Positions 37,548 through 46,594 of a stretch of 64,000 bases of DNA are shown piece after piece (position 1 is the first letter of the stretch; each line of letters starts with the position of its first letter). This DNA comes from Sphingomonas sp. BK580 (GTDB lineage: Bacteria; Pseudomonadota; Alphaproteobacteria; Sphingomonadales; Sphingomonadaceae): positions 1-64,000 of the forward strand of contig NZ_JACIAY010000008.1 in NCBI RefSeq assembly GCF_014194975.1, in the 5' to 3' direction. Made by a program: the position numbers and the translations under genes. The notes under the pieces were generated by a model that made no database searches, was not told where the DNA came from, and saw nothing but the letters and a program-made list of their open reading frames with translations.

Positions 37548-37671
37548 CCAACGAGGAGGGGACGGGCGACCGCGAGCGCGGTGCAGGCCACCCTCCGCTG
37601 GCGCCGCCGCGCGCGATCCGCCATGCTGCTTCGACGCGCCACACGGGAGCCGGCGCGGCAGGGAGCGCGCC

Positions 37672-39213
37672 GTGACCTTCTTCGAGAGCCTGCTCGCGCT
37701 GCTCGGCGTCGCGGTGCTGCTGCTCCAGCTCGCGCGCCGTACCAGCATACCGTACCCCGCGCTGCTCGCCGCCGCGGGCGTGGCGCTCGCCTGGCTGCCC
37801 GGCGCGCCGACGATCGCGCTCGACCCGCACACCGCGCTGGCGCTGTTCATCGCGCCGATCCTGATCGACGCCGCGTTCGACTTCCCGGTCGGCACGGTGA
37901 TGCGGCTCTGGCGCCCGCTGACCGCGCTCGCGCTGGTGGCGGTGCTGCTGAGCGCGGGCGCGGTGACCTGGCTCGGCGTCGCGCTCGCGGGGCTGCCGGT
38001 CTATGCCGCGCTCGCGCTCGGCGCGATCGTCGCCCCGCCCGACGCCGCCGCGGCCACCGCGATCTCGGGCAGCGTGCGCATGCCGCGCCGCACCGTCGCG
38101 GTGCTCAAGGGCGAGAGCCTGCTCAACGACGCCTCCGCGCTGCTGCTCTACACCGCCGCGATCCTGGTGGAGAGCCACGGCGGGGTCGACGGCGGACTGG
38201 CGCTGCGCGTCGGCGTCGCGGTGCCCGGCGGGGTGCTGCTCGGCTATCTGCTCGCGCTGGCGATGAAGCGGATCCAGCCGCTGGTCTGGGGCACGCTGAG
38301 CGGCAACATCTTCCAGTTCGTCTCGGGCTTCGCCGCCTGGCTGGTGGCCGAGCGGCTGGGCCTCTCCGCGGTGCTGTGCCTCGTCACCTTCGCGATGACG
38401 ATCGCGCGCTCGGCCGGGCTGGTGACGCCGCCGCGCGCGCGGCTGCACGACTTCGCGGTGTGGGAGACCGCGGTGTTCCTGCTCAACGTGCTGGCCTTCC
38501 TGCTGATGGGCTTCCAGGCGCGCACGATCGTGGGCAGCATGGTGCCCGAGCGGCTGCGCGAGGCGGCGGTGTTCGCCGCGGCGGTGGTGGCGTGCCTGAT
38601 CGTCGTCCGCATGGCCTGGGTGCTGATCTACAACCGGCTCGCCTTCCACTTCCCCAAGCTGCGCGGCGATTACCCCGCCACCGGGCTCGCGCAGAGCGTG
38701 GTGGTGGGCTGGTGCGGCATGCGCGGCATCGTCACGCTCGCCACCGCCTTCGCCTTGCCCGGCCACTTCCCGCAGCGCGACCTGATCGTGCTCACCGCCT
38801 TCGCGGTCGTGCTGGCGACGCTGGTGGTGCAGGGGATGACGCTGGCGCCGCTGGTGCGCCGGCTCGGGCTCGACGGCGACGACGGGCTGGGCGAGGAGCT
38901 GGCGCGCGCGCGAGTCGAAATGGCCGAGGCGGCGTTGGCGCGGATCGGCGACACGCCCGGCGCGGCGGCGGACCATTGGCGCTACGGCCTCGCGACCAAG
39001 CGCGACGCGATGCGGGCGGGAAGCGACGCGCGCGCGGGCGAGGAGAAGCGTCAGCTCGGCCTCGCCGCGGTGGCGTGCCAGCGCGAGCGGCTCGAGGAAC
39101 TGCGCGAGGCGCAGGAGGTGGGCGCGGACTCCTTCCTGGTGCTGCAGGAGGAGCTCGACTTCACCGAGATGAGCCTGCGCACCGAGGAGGAGCGCCGCAT
39201 CGAGGAGGCCTGA
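37672..39213 (+). CDS. CPA1-family cation/proton antiporter
   Basis: A 513-residue protein with a 12-13-helix membrane domain followed by a soluble helical tail (about residues 405-513). FIAPILIDAAFDFP, ALGAIVAPPDAAAATAI (unwound-helix region), VLKGESLLNDASALLLY (ND ion-binding pair) and WCGMRGIVTLATAFALP are the hallmark blocks of NhaP/NHE-type Na+(K+)/H+ antiporters. It contributes to pH and salt homeostasis. The start is GTG at 37672 after CAGGGAG. It appears monocistronic. Confidence 0.93.
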   Translation: MTFFESLLALLGVAVLLLQLARRTSIPYPALLAAAGVALAWLPGAPTIALDPHTALALFIAPILIDAAFDFPVGTVMRLWRPLTALALVAVLLSAGAVTWLGVALAGLPVYAALALGAIVAPPDAAAATAISGSVRMPRRTVAVLKGESLLNDASALLLYTAAILVESHGGVDGGLALRVGVAVPGGVLLGYLLALAMKRIQPLVWGTLSGNIFQFVSGFAAWLVAERLGLSAVLCLVTFAMTIARSAGLVTPPRARLHDFAVWETAVFLLNVLAFLLMGFQARTIVGSMVPERLREAAVFAAAVVACLIVVRMAWVLIYNRLAFHFPKLRGDYPATGLAQSVVVGWCGMRGIVTLATAFALPGHFPQRDLIVLTAFAVVLATLVVQGMTLAPLVRRLGLDGDDGLGEELARARVEMAEAALARIGDTPGAAADHWRYGLATKRDAMRAGSDARAGEEKRQLGLAAVACQRERLEELREAQEVGADSFLVLQEELDFTEMSLRTEEERRIEEA

Positions 39214-39348
39214 GCGGGGCGCGACTCGCCCTGGCGCGAAAGCGACTCGGTTGGGCGCGAACCGCGGGCAGGCGGATCGTGCTGCCGTGGGCGCGGGCGC
39301 GGTCCGGGCGTACGCTCGGGGCGGGGACATAACAGAAGGGGCCCGACC

Positions 39349-40050
39349 GTGCGTTTCCAGCAGAGCGCGCCCGTCGCATCGATCACCGGGGCGCTGTTCA
39401 TCGCCGCGTTGCTCGCGGGCTGCGCGCGACATGCCGCGCCGCCGCCGACCGCCGCGGCCGCGCCACCGCCGGTCGTCGCGATGGTGCCCGCGCCGCTGCC
39501 CGCGGGCGCGCGCCCGGGGATGAACGTCCCCGCGCGCCTGCCCGACGGCAGCTATCCCACGCCCAACCGCGCGCTCAGCGGCGCCGGCGCGTTGTGGCAC
39601 CTGCGCAGCGCGCTCAACGTCGCCGCGCTCGCCTGCCGCGGCGCGCAGGAGGCGACGATCGTCGCGCAGTACAATGCGATGCTCGCGGCGCGGAAGGCGG
39701 AGCTCGCCAACGCGCAGGCGACGCTCCAGGCCGAGTATCGCGCCGGCGGCGGCGACTGGCAGGACCGGTTCGACGACCAGATGACGCGGCTCTACAATTT
39801 CTTCGCGCAGGACCTCGCGCGCGACGCCTTCTGCGCCGGCGCGGCGGACACGCTGGGCGCGATCGCGACGGTGCCGGCGGCGACGCTGCCGAGCTTCGCG
39901 GCGGAGCGGCTGGCGGCGCTGGAGCGGCCGTTCACCGACTTCTTCGCCGCCTATGATCGCTGGCGCGCGGGCCAGCTCGTCCCCGCCACCGTCGCCGCCG
40001 CGAGCGCGCCGCCGCCGCCGCCGCGGGCAGTCGCCGGGACGGCTGGGTAG
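39349..40050 (+). CDS. Putative lipoprotein, function unknown
   Basis: A 233-residue protein. The N-terminal signal ends in a lipobox, AALLAGC (Cys at about 24), so it is probably lipid-anchored. The next 35 residues are Pro/Ala-rich. The folded part holds two cysteines (LACRGAQE and DAFCAGAAD) and the helical NAMLAARKAELANAQATLQAEYRAGGGDW, DDQMTRLYNFFAQDLARDAF. The C-terminus is a proline-rich tail. I do not recognise a family. The start is GTG at 39349, with AGAAGGGG before it. Confidence 0.75.
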   Translation: MRFQQSAPVASITGALFIAALLAGCARHAAPPPTAAAAPPPVVAMVPAPLPAGARPGMNVPARLPDGSYPTPNRALSGAGALWHLRSALNVAALACRGAQEATIVAQYNAMLAARKAELANAQATLQAEYRAGGGDWQDRFDDQMTRLYNFFAQDLARDAFCAGAADTLGAIATVPAATLPSFAAERLAALERPFTDFFAAYDRWRAGQLVPATVAAASAPPPPPRAVAGTAG

Positions 40051-40168
40051 GCGCAGGCTTCGCCGGTTGGGCGCGCGCCATCACGCTGCGGTCGCCGCCG
40101 GGAGGATTGGGGGCCGCGCCGGCGTCGCACTGGCAGCACTGGCCGATGAAGCGCCACCCTCTCACCGG

Positions 40169-40263
40169 CGTCATCCTGCACTCGTTTCACGATCCACCGT
40201 GCCGCGTAGGATCAGCCGCGGCATTCGCGGGTCGGTGGATCCTGAGACAAGCTCAGGATGACG
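40169..40263. repeat. Interspersed paired palindrome (CGTCATCC..GGATGACG)
   Basis: CGTCATCCTGCACTCGTTTC..GATCCACC and GGTGGATCCTGAGACAAGCTC..GGATGACG. It lies in the 353-bp gap 40051-40403. The rest of the gap has an AT-richer CATAAT at 40374-40379 that may be the -10 of the next gene; no matching -35 is clear. Confidence 0.8.
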
Positions 40264-40403
40264 GCAGGAAGTGGGGGAATGGCGCTCTAACCAGCCCTTT
40301 AATCGCCTCGCTGGCCGCCGTCCGTGCCACGCCACCGCTTGCGAAGCCGTCGCGTGCCTTCTACCCAGACAACCATAATACCAACATGATACCGGAGCGC
40401 GAC

Positions 40404-42356
40404 ATGACACGCACGCGGACCCTTCGCTCCCTGTGGCTCGCCGCCGCGCTCGCCGGCACCGCGGCGGCGCCCGCCGCGGCGCAGGTGCCGACGCTCCCCG
40501 CGATCTTCCCCGCACCCACGTCGATGGCGCTGACCGGCGGCCGCATCGCGCTCGGCCGCGCCGCGGTGCTCGTGGTCGCGCCCGGCACCGCACCCGAGAC
40601 GGTGGCGCTGGTGCGCGCCGCTCTCGCCGCCGCGGGCGTCACCCAGGTCACCACCGCGAACCGGCTGCCCGCCGCGCTGGCGACGCTCCACGTCGTCGTC
40701 GGCACGAGCGACGTCGCGGCGGTGCGCGACTCGCTCGCGCGCGCCGGTGCCACCGCGGACGACCGGCCCGAGGGCTATACGCTCGCCGCGCGCCCCGACG
40801 CCGCGGGTGGCGGGCTGATCGCGCTGGCGGGACACGATGCCGACGGGCTGTTCCACGCCGCGCAGACCTTTCGCCAGCTCGCGCGGCGCGGCGAGGTGCC
40901 GGGGCTGGTGATCCAGGATCATCCTTCCATGCCGATCCGCGGCACGATCGAGGGCTTCTACGGCAAGCCCTGGACGCAGGAGGACCGGATCCGCCACCTC
41001 GACTTCCTCGCCAGCGTCAAGGCCAACACCTACGTCTACAGCCCGAAGGACGATCCGTACGCGCGCGACCGCTGGCGCGAGCCGTATCCGGCGGCGACGC
41101 TGGCCGAGCTGGGCACGCTGGCCGCGGCGGCGAAGCGCGACCACGTCAACTTCGTCTACGCCATCTCGCCGGGGCCGACGGTGTGTTTCTCCGAGCCCGC
41201 CGACGCCGCCGCGCTGGAGCGCAAGTTCGACGCGCTGCGCGGTATCGGCGTGCGCAGCTTCTACGTGGCGCTCGACGACATCGAGTATAAGAAGTGGAAC
41301 TGCGCCAAGGACGAGGCGGCGTTCGGCGCCTCGGGCGCGGCGGCGGCCGGCACGGCGCAGGCGCGGCTGCTCAACGCGGTGCAGCGCGACCTCGTCGCGA
41401 AGGACCGCGCCGCGCCGCCGCTGATCATGGTGCCGACCGAATATTACGACGCCAAAGAGACGCCCTACAAGGCCGCGCTGCGGCGCGAGCTCGACCCGCG
41501 CGTGGTGGTGCAGTGGACCGGCACCGACGTGGTGCCGCCCGCGATCTCGATTGGCGACGCCAAGACCGCGACCACCGCGTTCGGGCGCAAGACGCTGCTG
41601 TGGGACAATTACCCGGTCAACGACTATGCCCAGACCACCGGCCGGCTGCTGCTGGCGCCCTATGCGCGGCGCGAGGCCGGGCTGGCGGGCGAGCTGAGCG
41701 GCATCCTCTCCAACCCGATGAACCAGGAGGCGCCGAGCCGCGTCGCGGTGGCGGGGGTCGCGGCCTTCGCGTGGAACGATCGCGGCTACGACCCGGCGCA
41801 GGGCTGGCGCTTCGCCGCCGACGCGCTGTCGGGCGGCGACGCGCGCACCGCGGCGGCGCTGCTCGACTTCTTCGACACGCAGCATCTCGCCCCCACCTTC
41901 GGCAGCCAGCCTTGGCAGGAGCAGGCGCCGCGGCTCAAGGCGCTGCTCGACGGCGTCCGCTTCGCGCTGGCGGACGGCGACGACGGCGCGCGGCGCGAGG
42001 CGATCGCGGCGCTGGCGGCGCGCGCCGACGCGCTGGCGGCGGCGCCCGACACGATCCGTGCCGGCGTGACCGACCCCGGCTTCGCGGCGCAGGCGGCACC
42101 GTGGCTCGAGGCGACCGCTCTGTGGGGTCGCGCGCTCCAGCTCACCGCGACCGGGCTGGGCGCGGCGCTCGATCGCAGCGCGGCGGCGTCGCGCGACTTC
42201 GCCGCGGCGGGGCAGCTCGCGGCACAGGCGGCGGCGGTGAAGACGATCCCCGGCGCGACGCGGTTCGACGGCACGGTGAGGGTGGCCGACGGCGTGCTCG
42301 ACCGCTTCGTCGCCGACGCGCCGCGACTGGTGGGCGTGGCGCCGGCGGGGGAGTAA
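40404..42356 (+). CDS. Secreted GH84 beta-N-acetylglucosaminidase
   Basis: A 650-residue protein with a Sec signal (TLRSLWLAAALAGTAAAPAAAQ). Residues about 28-165 are the GH20b/GH84 N-terminal domain (PAIFPAPTSMALTGG, GLFHAAQTFRQLAR). The GH84 barrel follows with PIRGTIEGFYGKPWTQEDR, ANTYVYSPKDDPYARDRWREPYP and the paired catalytic aspartates Asp291/Asp292 in VALDDIEYKKW, as in NagJ and bacterial O-GlcNAcases. It releases GlcNAc from glycans in the periplasm. I chose the second ATG (40404), which has GGAG at a proper distance; ATG at 40386 is an alternative. Confidence 0.92.
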   Translation: MTRTRTLRSLWLAAALAGTAAAPAAAQVPTLPAIFPAPTSMALTGGRIALGRAAVLVVAPGTAPETVALVRAALAAAGVTQVTTANRLPAALATLHVVVGTSDVAAVRDSLARAGATADDRPEGYTLAARPDAAGGGLIALAGHDADGLFHAAQTFRQLARRGEVPGLVIQDHPSMPIRGTIEGFYGKPWTQEDRIRHLDFLASVKANTYVYSPKDDPYARDRWREPYPAATLAELGTLAAAAKRDHVNFVYAISPGPTVCFSEPADAAALERKFDALRGIGVRSFYVALDDIEYKKWNCAKDEAAFGASGAAAAGTAQARLLNAVQRDLVAKDRAAPPLIMVPTEYYDAKETPYKAALRRELDPRVVVQWTGTDVVPPAISIGDAKTATTAFGRKTLLWDNYPVNDYAQTTGRLLLAPYARREAGLAGELSGILSNPMNQEAPSRVAVAGVAAFAWNDRGYDPAQGWRFAADALSGGDARTAAALLDFFDTQHLAPTFGSQPWQEQAPRLKALLDGVRFALADGDDGARREAIAALAARADALAAAPDTIRAGVTDPGFAAQAAPWLEATALWGRALQLTATGLGAALDRSAAASRDFAAAGQLAAQAAAVKTIPGATRFDGTVRVADGVLDRFVADAPRLVGVAPAGE

Positions 42357-42383
42357 GGGTGTAGGGAGTTGGAGGGCTAGCTT

Positions 42384-42484
42384 CTCCCCTCCCCTGAAGG
42401 GGGAGGGGCTGGGGGTGGGGCATCGCCGCGGGCGCGATGTTGGTGGACAGGCCCCACCCCAACCGCTCCCCTGGAGGGGAGGGG
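42384..42484. repeat. Paired CCCCTCCCC/GGGGTGGGG palindrome, gene-less form
   Basis: CTCCCCTCCCCTGAAGGGG..GGGTGGGG and the inverted GCCCCACCCC..GGAGGGGAGGGG enclose about 36 nt. Orientation and outer hairpins match the units that flank the DUF559 ORF at 48783-49214, but without any gene between. Confidence 0.8.
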
Positions 42485-42501
42485 CTTATACTTTCCCCTC
42501 C

Positions 42502-43659
42502 TCAGCCCCGCGCCACCTCCGCGTAGGGCATCACCAGTGTCCCGTCGGGCGCGGCGGTATAGGTGGTCTGCGTGGGGTAGGCGATGCCGATCTTCTCCGC
42601 GGCGAAGCGCCGGATGATCGCCACCATCAGCCGGTCGCGCGTGGCGTGCGCGGTCGCCCAGTCGTCGCCGGGCGTGTCGACCTGGAGCGCATAGTCGAGG
42701 CTCGACGCGCCGAACGTCTCGAAGCCGCAGCGCGCCACCTTGGCACCCTCCGCCTCGACCAGCTCGGTGAGGATCGCGGGCACGCGCGCGAGCGTGTCGG
42801 CCGGCGTCTCGTAGGTGACGCCGATCGTGTACGACACGCGAATGTGGTCGCGCAGCGAGGTGTTCTGGATTTCCTTGTCGAGCAGGTTACGGTTCGAGAT
42901 GATGCGCAGCTCGCCGGTGAAGGAGCGGATGCGGGTCGACTTGAGCCCGATCGACTCGATCACGCCGCTGGTGGTGCCGTAGCTGACCTTGTCGCCGCGG
43001 CGGAACGGGCGGTCGAAGATGATCGCCAGCGCGGCGAACAGGTCGGCGAAGATACCCTGCGCGGCGAGGCCGATGGCGATGCCGCCGACGCCGAGACCCG
43101 CCACCAGGCCGGTGACGTTGACGCCGAGATTGTCGAGCACCACCACCAGGGCGATCGCGAACACCGCGACGCTGACGAGGAGGCGGATCAGCCCCATCGC
43201 GCTCATCAGCGCCTCGCCGGTATAATGTTCGCCGCGGGTGCGGTGCTCGATCGCGCCGAGGATCAGCTCGCGCGCCCAGATCGCGCCCTGGAAGGTGACC
43301 GCCACTTTGAACAGGAAGGCGATCGTCGCGTCGAGCTCGGGCGGGGTCGCGGCATAGCCGCTCACCAGCCGCGCCGAGAGCATGATGATGAAGAAGGCGT
43401 TGGTGCGCTCCACCGCGCGCCCCAGCACCGCCGACCAGCCCTTGCCCGAGGCACTGCGCCGTGCCAGCCGCGGGCCGAAGGCGCGCAGCCAGAACAGCAG
43501 CAGCGAGATCGCCACGCCGATGCCGAGCGCGATCAGGATCTGCAGCCAATGCTGCTGGAGCCAGGTGAGGCTCGCGCGGAGCAGCGCCTGAAGCTGGTCG
43601 CCGACGCGACCGGCGTCGATCGACACGGCCGGCTTGGCCGCCGCCTTGCTGTCGCTCAT
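42502..43659 (-). CDS. MscS-family mechanosensitive channel
   Basis: A 385-residue protein. Transmembrane helices lie at about 38-60, 85-105, 118-135 and 165-185. The pore helix GLVAGLGVGGIAIGLAAQGIFADLFAALAIIFDRPFRRGD is the MscS signature with alternating Gly/Ala packing. A beta-domain (KVSYGTTSGVIESIGLKSTRIRSFTGELRIISN) and C-terminal mixed domain follow. It opens under membrane tension to release solutes during osmotic downshift. The ATG lies 1 nt after the stop of the topoisomerase gene, so the two form an operon. Confidence 0.95.
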   Translation of the reverse strand: MSDSKAAAKPAVSIDAGRVGDQLQALLRASLTWLQQHWLQILIALGIGVAISLLLFWLRAFGPRLARRSASGKGWSAVLGRAVERTNAFFIIMLSARLVSGYAATPPELDATIAFLFKVAVTFQGAIWARELILGAIEHRTRGEHYTGEALMSAMGLIRLLVSVAVFAIALVVVLDNLGVNVTGLVAGLGVGGIAIGLAAQGIFADLFAALAIIFDRPFRRGDKVSYGTTSGVIESIGLKSTRIRSFTGELRIISNRNLLDKEIQNTSLRDHIRVSYTIGVTYETPADTLARVPAILTELVEAEGAKVARCGFETFGASSLDYALQVDTPGDDWATAHATRDRLMVAIIRRFAAEKIGIAYPTQTTYTAAPDGTLVMPYAEVARG

Positions 43660-43660
43660 C

Positions 43661-44704
43661 TCAGGCCGCCTTCAACTCGCACGCACCGGTCTGCTCGAGG
43701 AAGGCGATCAGCCCGCGCTCGGTGCGGGTGAGATACTGGCTGGCGCGGGGCAGCCGCAGCGTCTGGCGGAACGCCGCCTGCGCGGCCTTGTCCTTGCCGA
43801 GCTCGATCAAGGCGGGATGGACATAGGATTTGCGCGCGATCGCGGGCGTGTTGCCGAGCCGCTCCACCACCGGCTCGAGCATCGTCTTGAGCCCGATCGG
43901 CGCGGGTGCCTCGACCAGCGCCTCGAACGCGACCACGCTGGCACCCCAGGTGCGGAAATGCTTGGCGGTGAAGCCATCGCCCATCGCCTCGCGGAGATAC
44001 GCATTGACGTCGGACGAGGTCACCGCGTGCGGCGCGCCGTCGTCGCCGACGTATTGAAACAGCTTCTGCCCCGGCAGGTCCTGGCACTTCTTGACGAAGC
44101 GCGCGAGGCTGCCGTCGGTGATACGCAGTTTGCGGATCTTGCCCGACTTGGCCTTGTACTGGAGCGCCAGCGTGCTGCCCTTGATCTGCGCGTGGCGGTC
44201 GCGCAACGTGGTCAGGCCGTAGCTCTTGTTGGTCTTGGCGTAGGTCTCGTTGCCGATGCGCAGCGCCGCCATGTCGAGCAGCTTCACGATCGCGGCGACG
44301 GTGCGCTCCTTGCTGTGGGTGCGCTTGTCGAGATCGGCCTCGACGCGCGCGCGCAGCTTGGTCAGCGCGCGGCCGAAAGGAGCGCACAGGTCGTATTTCG
44401 CCGCTTCCTGCTGCGCGCGGTAGTCGAGATGGTAGCGATATTGCTTGCGCCCCTTCTCGTCCCAGCCGACCGCCTGGATATGGCCGGTCGGGTCGGGGCA
44501 GAACCAGGCGTCGGTATAGGCGGGAGGCAGGCCGATCGCGTTGAGCCGGTCGATCTCGTCGCGGTCAGTGATTCGCGCGCCGTCGGAGTCGTAATAAGCC
44601 CAGGCGCCGTGCCGCGTCTTCTTGCGCGTGATGCCTGGCTCGCCGTCGTCGAAATAGACGATATGGCAGCCGTTCCCGGTCGTGCGCTCCGCTTCTACGC
44701 TCAT
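43661..44704 (-). CDS. DNA topoisomerase IB (poxvirus type)
   Basis: A 347-residue enzyme. Catalytic residues are visible as Arg149 in AALRIGNETY, Lys in the KAKSGKIRKL strand, His249 in FTAKHFRTWGA and the nucleophile Tyr294 in RKSYVHP. It relaxes supercoils through a 3'-phosphotyrosyl intermediate. In alphaproteobacteria such genes often belong to the general stress regulon. The start codon at 44704 has no clear ribosome site. A GGAAC-N16-CATTT sequence places the predicted transcription start only a few bases before it, suggesting a near-leaderless mRNA. It is co-transcribed with mscS. Confidence 0.94.
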   Translation of the reverse strand: MSVEAERTTGNGCHIVYFDDGEPGITRKKTRHGAWAYYDSDGARITDRDEIDRLNAIGLPPAYTDAWFCPDPTGHIQAVGWDEKGRKQYRYHLDYRAQQEAAKYDLCAPFGRALTKLRARVEADLDKRTHSKERTVAAIVKLLDMAALRIGNETYAKTNKSYGLTTLRDRHAQIKGSTLALQYKAKSGKIRKLRITDGSLARFVKKCQDLPGQKLFQYVGDDGAPHAVTSSDVNAYLREAMGDGFTAKHFRTWGASVVAFEALVEAPAPIGLKTMLEPVVERLGNTPAIARKSYVHPALIELGKDKAAQAAFRQTLRLPRASQYLTRTERGLIAFLEQTGACELKAA

Positions 44705-44712
44705 GTCGCGGG

Positions 44713-44763
44713 AAATGCGCGGGCTGCCGCATCGTTCCGGAACGGGCGCCCTGCGACGGGGTT
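44713..44763. promoter_or_regulatory. Candidate back-to-back EcfG-type promoters
   Basis: GTTCCGGAAC (44734-44743) is a perfect palindrome formed by two abutting GGAAC -35 elements. Rightward, GGAAC-N16-GGTT leads to the PfpI gene. Leftward, GGAAC-N16-CATT leads to topoisomerase IB. Each -10 has one mismatch to the CGTT consensus. Confidence 0.45.
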
Positions 44764-44801
44764 GGGACCGCGTCGAACCGACACCTATCAGGAGATTTCC
44801 C

Positions 44802-45377
44802 ATGGCCGACCTGTCGCAAGCCCGCGTGCTGATGCTCGCCGCCGACGGCTTCGAGACGGTGGAGCTGTTCGAGCCGCGCCAGGCGCTGGAGGCCGCCGGT
44901 GTCACCGTCACGCTGGCCTCGATCAAGCGCGACCCGATCCAGGGGATGAAGCAGGACATCAACCAGGCCGAGACCGCCACGCCCGACCTCACGCTCGACG
45001 AGGTCGAGGTCGACGATTACGACGCGCTGGTGCTGCCGGGCGGCGTCGCCAACCCCGACAAGCTGCGCGTCGAAGCGAAAGCGGTGCAGATCGTCCAGGA
45101 CTTCATGGACGAGGACAAGATCGTCGCCGCGATCTGCCACGCGCCCTGGCTGCTCGCCGAGGCCGACGTGATCGACGGTCGCCGGCTCACCGGTTTCGAG
45201 TCGATCCGCACCGACCTAGAGAATGCCGGCGGCGAGGTGGTCGACGAGGAGGTCGTGATCGACGACAATCTCATCACCAGCCGCAAGCCCGACGACATCC
45301 CCGCCTTCAACAAGGCAATCATCGCCGCGCTGACCGAGGAGCTCGGTGCCGACGAGGAGGAGGAAGAGGAGGCGTAA
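44802..45377 (+). CDS. PfpI/DJ-1-family protein (type 1 glutamine-amidotransferase-like)
   Basis: A 191-residue protein. LMLAADGFETVELFEP at the N-terminus supplies the conserved Glu (about 18), and VAAICHAPWLLAEA holds the nucleophile Cys112 followed by His113, as in PfpI/YhbO proteins. These were described as proteases and later as deglycases that repair glycated protein or nucleotides. The C-terminus is a run of acidic residues. AGGAGATTT is an excellent ribosome site before the ATG. It is divergent from topoisomerase IB across a GGAAC palindrome, consistent with a stress-response role. Confidence 0.92.
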   Translation: MADLSQARVLMLAADGFETVELFEPRQALEAAGVTVTLASIKRDPIQGMKQDINQAETATPDLTLDEVEVDDYDALVLPGGVANPDKLRVEAKAVQIVQDFMDEDKIVAAICHAPWLLAEADVIDGRRLTGFESIRTDLENAGGEVVDEEVVIDDNLITSRKPDDIPAFNKAIIAALTEELGADEEEEEEA

Positions 45378-45386
45378 CGGAGGTAA

Positions 45387-45527
45387 CTTCCTCCCTTGCA
45401 AGGGAGGTGGCAGCGCGTCAGCGCTGGCGGAGGGGTGACCCGGCGGGCGAATGTCGCTGAACTCACCACCGGCGGTATCCCTCCGGCGGCGCTTGGCGCC
45501 GCCACCTGCCCATGCACGGGAGGATCT
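45387..45527. repeat. CTCCCTTGCAAGGGAGGTGG-type palindrome pair
   Basis: CTTCCTCCCTTGCAAGGGAGG..GCGCGTCAGCGC..GGAGGGGT (45387-45438) and an inverted ATCCCTCCGGCGGCGC..GCCACCTGCCC..GGGAGGATC (45478-45527). It fills the convergent gap between the PfpI gene and pyrD and may also serve as a two-way terminator. Confidence 0.65.
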
Positions 45528-45531
45528 TGGA

Positions 45532-46563
45532 TTACGCCCCCACCGCGTCGGCCACGCTCGCGAATCCGTCACGCGCGAGGCACGCCGCGAGCTCGGCGAC
45601 GATCCGTCGCGGCAGCCTCGGCCCGTCGTAGATCAGCGCGGTATAGACCTGCACCAGGCTCGCTCCCGCGCGGACGCGCGCATAGGCCTCCGCCCCGCTG
45701 TCGATCCCGCCGACCGCGATCAGCGGCAGCGCGCCGCCGGTGGCGCGGCGGAAGTCGGCGAGCCGCTCGGCCGCGAGCGACCGCAGCGGCGCGCCCGACA
45801 ACCCGCCGGCCTCGCCCGCGTGCGCGCTGTGCAGCGCCGGGCGACTCACCGTGGTGTTGCTCACGATCAACGCGTCCACCCCCGCGTCGAGCGCGGCGCG
45901 AGCGATCGAGTCGACCAGCGCGGCGTCGAGGTCGGGTGCCACCTTGAGGAACAAGGGCGTGGTGCCGCGCGCGGCGACGCAGGCGGCGAGCAGCTCGGCC
46001 AGCGCGGCGCCGTGCTGGAGGTCGCGCAGCCCCGGCGTGTTGGGCGAGCTGACGTTGATCGTGACGTACTCCGCGACCGGCGCCGCCGCGCTCACCCCCG
46101 CGACATAGTCGGCGACGCGGTCGGCCGCGTCCTTGTTGGCGCCGACGTTGATGCCGAGCACGCCGCCGTGCCGCCGTGCCGCCGCGGCGCGCGCCACGCC
46201 CGCGGCGAGACCGCCGTTGTTGAAGCCCATGCGATTAATGATCGCACGGTCCTCGGTCAGCCGGAACAGCCGCGGCCGCGGGTTGCCGGGCTGCGCGCGC
46301 GGCGTGAGCGTGCCGACCTCGACCGAGCCGAAGCCGAGCCGCATCAGCCCGGCGACCGCGCGCGCGTCCTTGTCGAGTCCGGCGGCGAGCCCGACCGGGT
46401 TGGGGAAGTCGACGCCGGCGACCCGCGTCGTGAGTCGCGGCATCGCGCCGCCCAGCGGTCCGCCGAGCGCGCCCCAGCGCGCCAGCGCGCCGAGCGCGAC
46501 GTCGTGTGCGCGCTCGGGCGGCAGCGCCAGTGCGGTGCGGTGGAAGAGGGAGGAGATCGCCAT
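45532..46563 (-). CDS. pyrD: Dihydroorotate dehydrogenase (quinone), class 2
   Basis: A 343-residue FMN enzyme. The N-terminal helices (SLFHRTALALPPERAHDVALGALA) anchor it to the membrane for quinone access, which defines class 2. NPVGLAAGLDKDA, NRMGFNNGG, YVTINVSSPNTPGLRDLQ (catalytic Ser) and PLIAVGGIDSG (FMN phosphate site) are conserved. It oxidises dihydroorotate to orotate in pyrimidine synthesis. Length is normal. It is convergent with the PfpI gene; its promoter lies in the 288-bp region shared with the SUF regulator. Confidence 0.97.
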   Translation of the reverse strand: MAISSLFHRTALALPPERAHDVALGALARWGALGGPLGGAMPRLTTRVAGVDFPNPVGLAAGLDKDARAVAGLMRLGFGSVEVGTLTPRAQPGNPRPRLFRLTEDRAIINRMGFNNGGLAAGVARAAAARRHGGVLGINVGANKDAADRVADYVAGVSAAAPVAEYVTINVSSPNTPGLRDLQHGAALAELLAACVAARGTTPLFLKVAPDLDAALVDSIARAALDAGVDALIVSNTTVSRPALHSAHAGEAGGLSGAPLRSLAAERLADFRRATGGALPLIAVGGIDSGAEAYARVRAGASLVQVYTALIYDGPRLPRRIVAELAACLARDGFASVADAVGA

Positions 46564-46594
46564 GTGGCGTCTGTCGTCGCGTCCCGAAGCGAGA

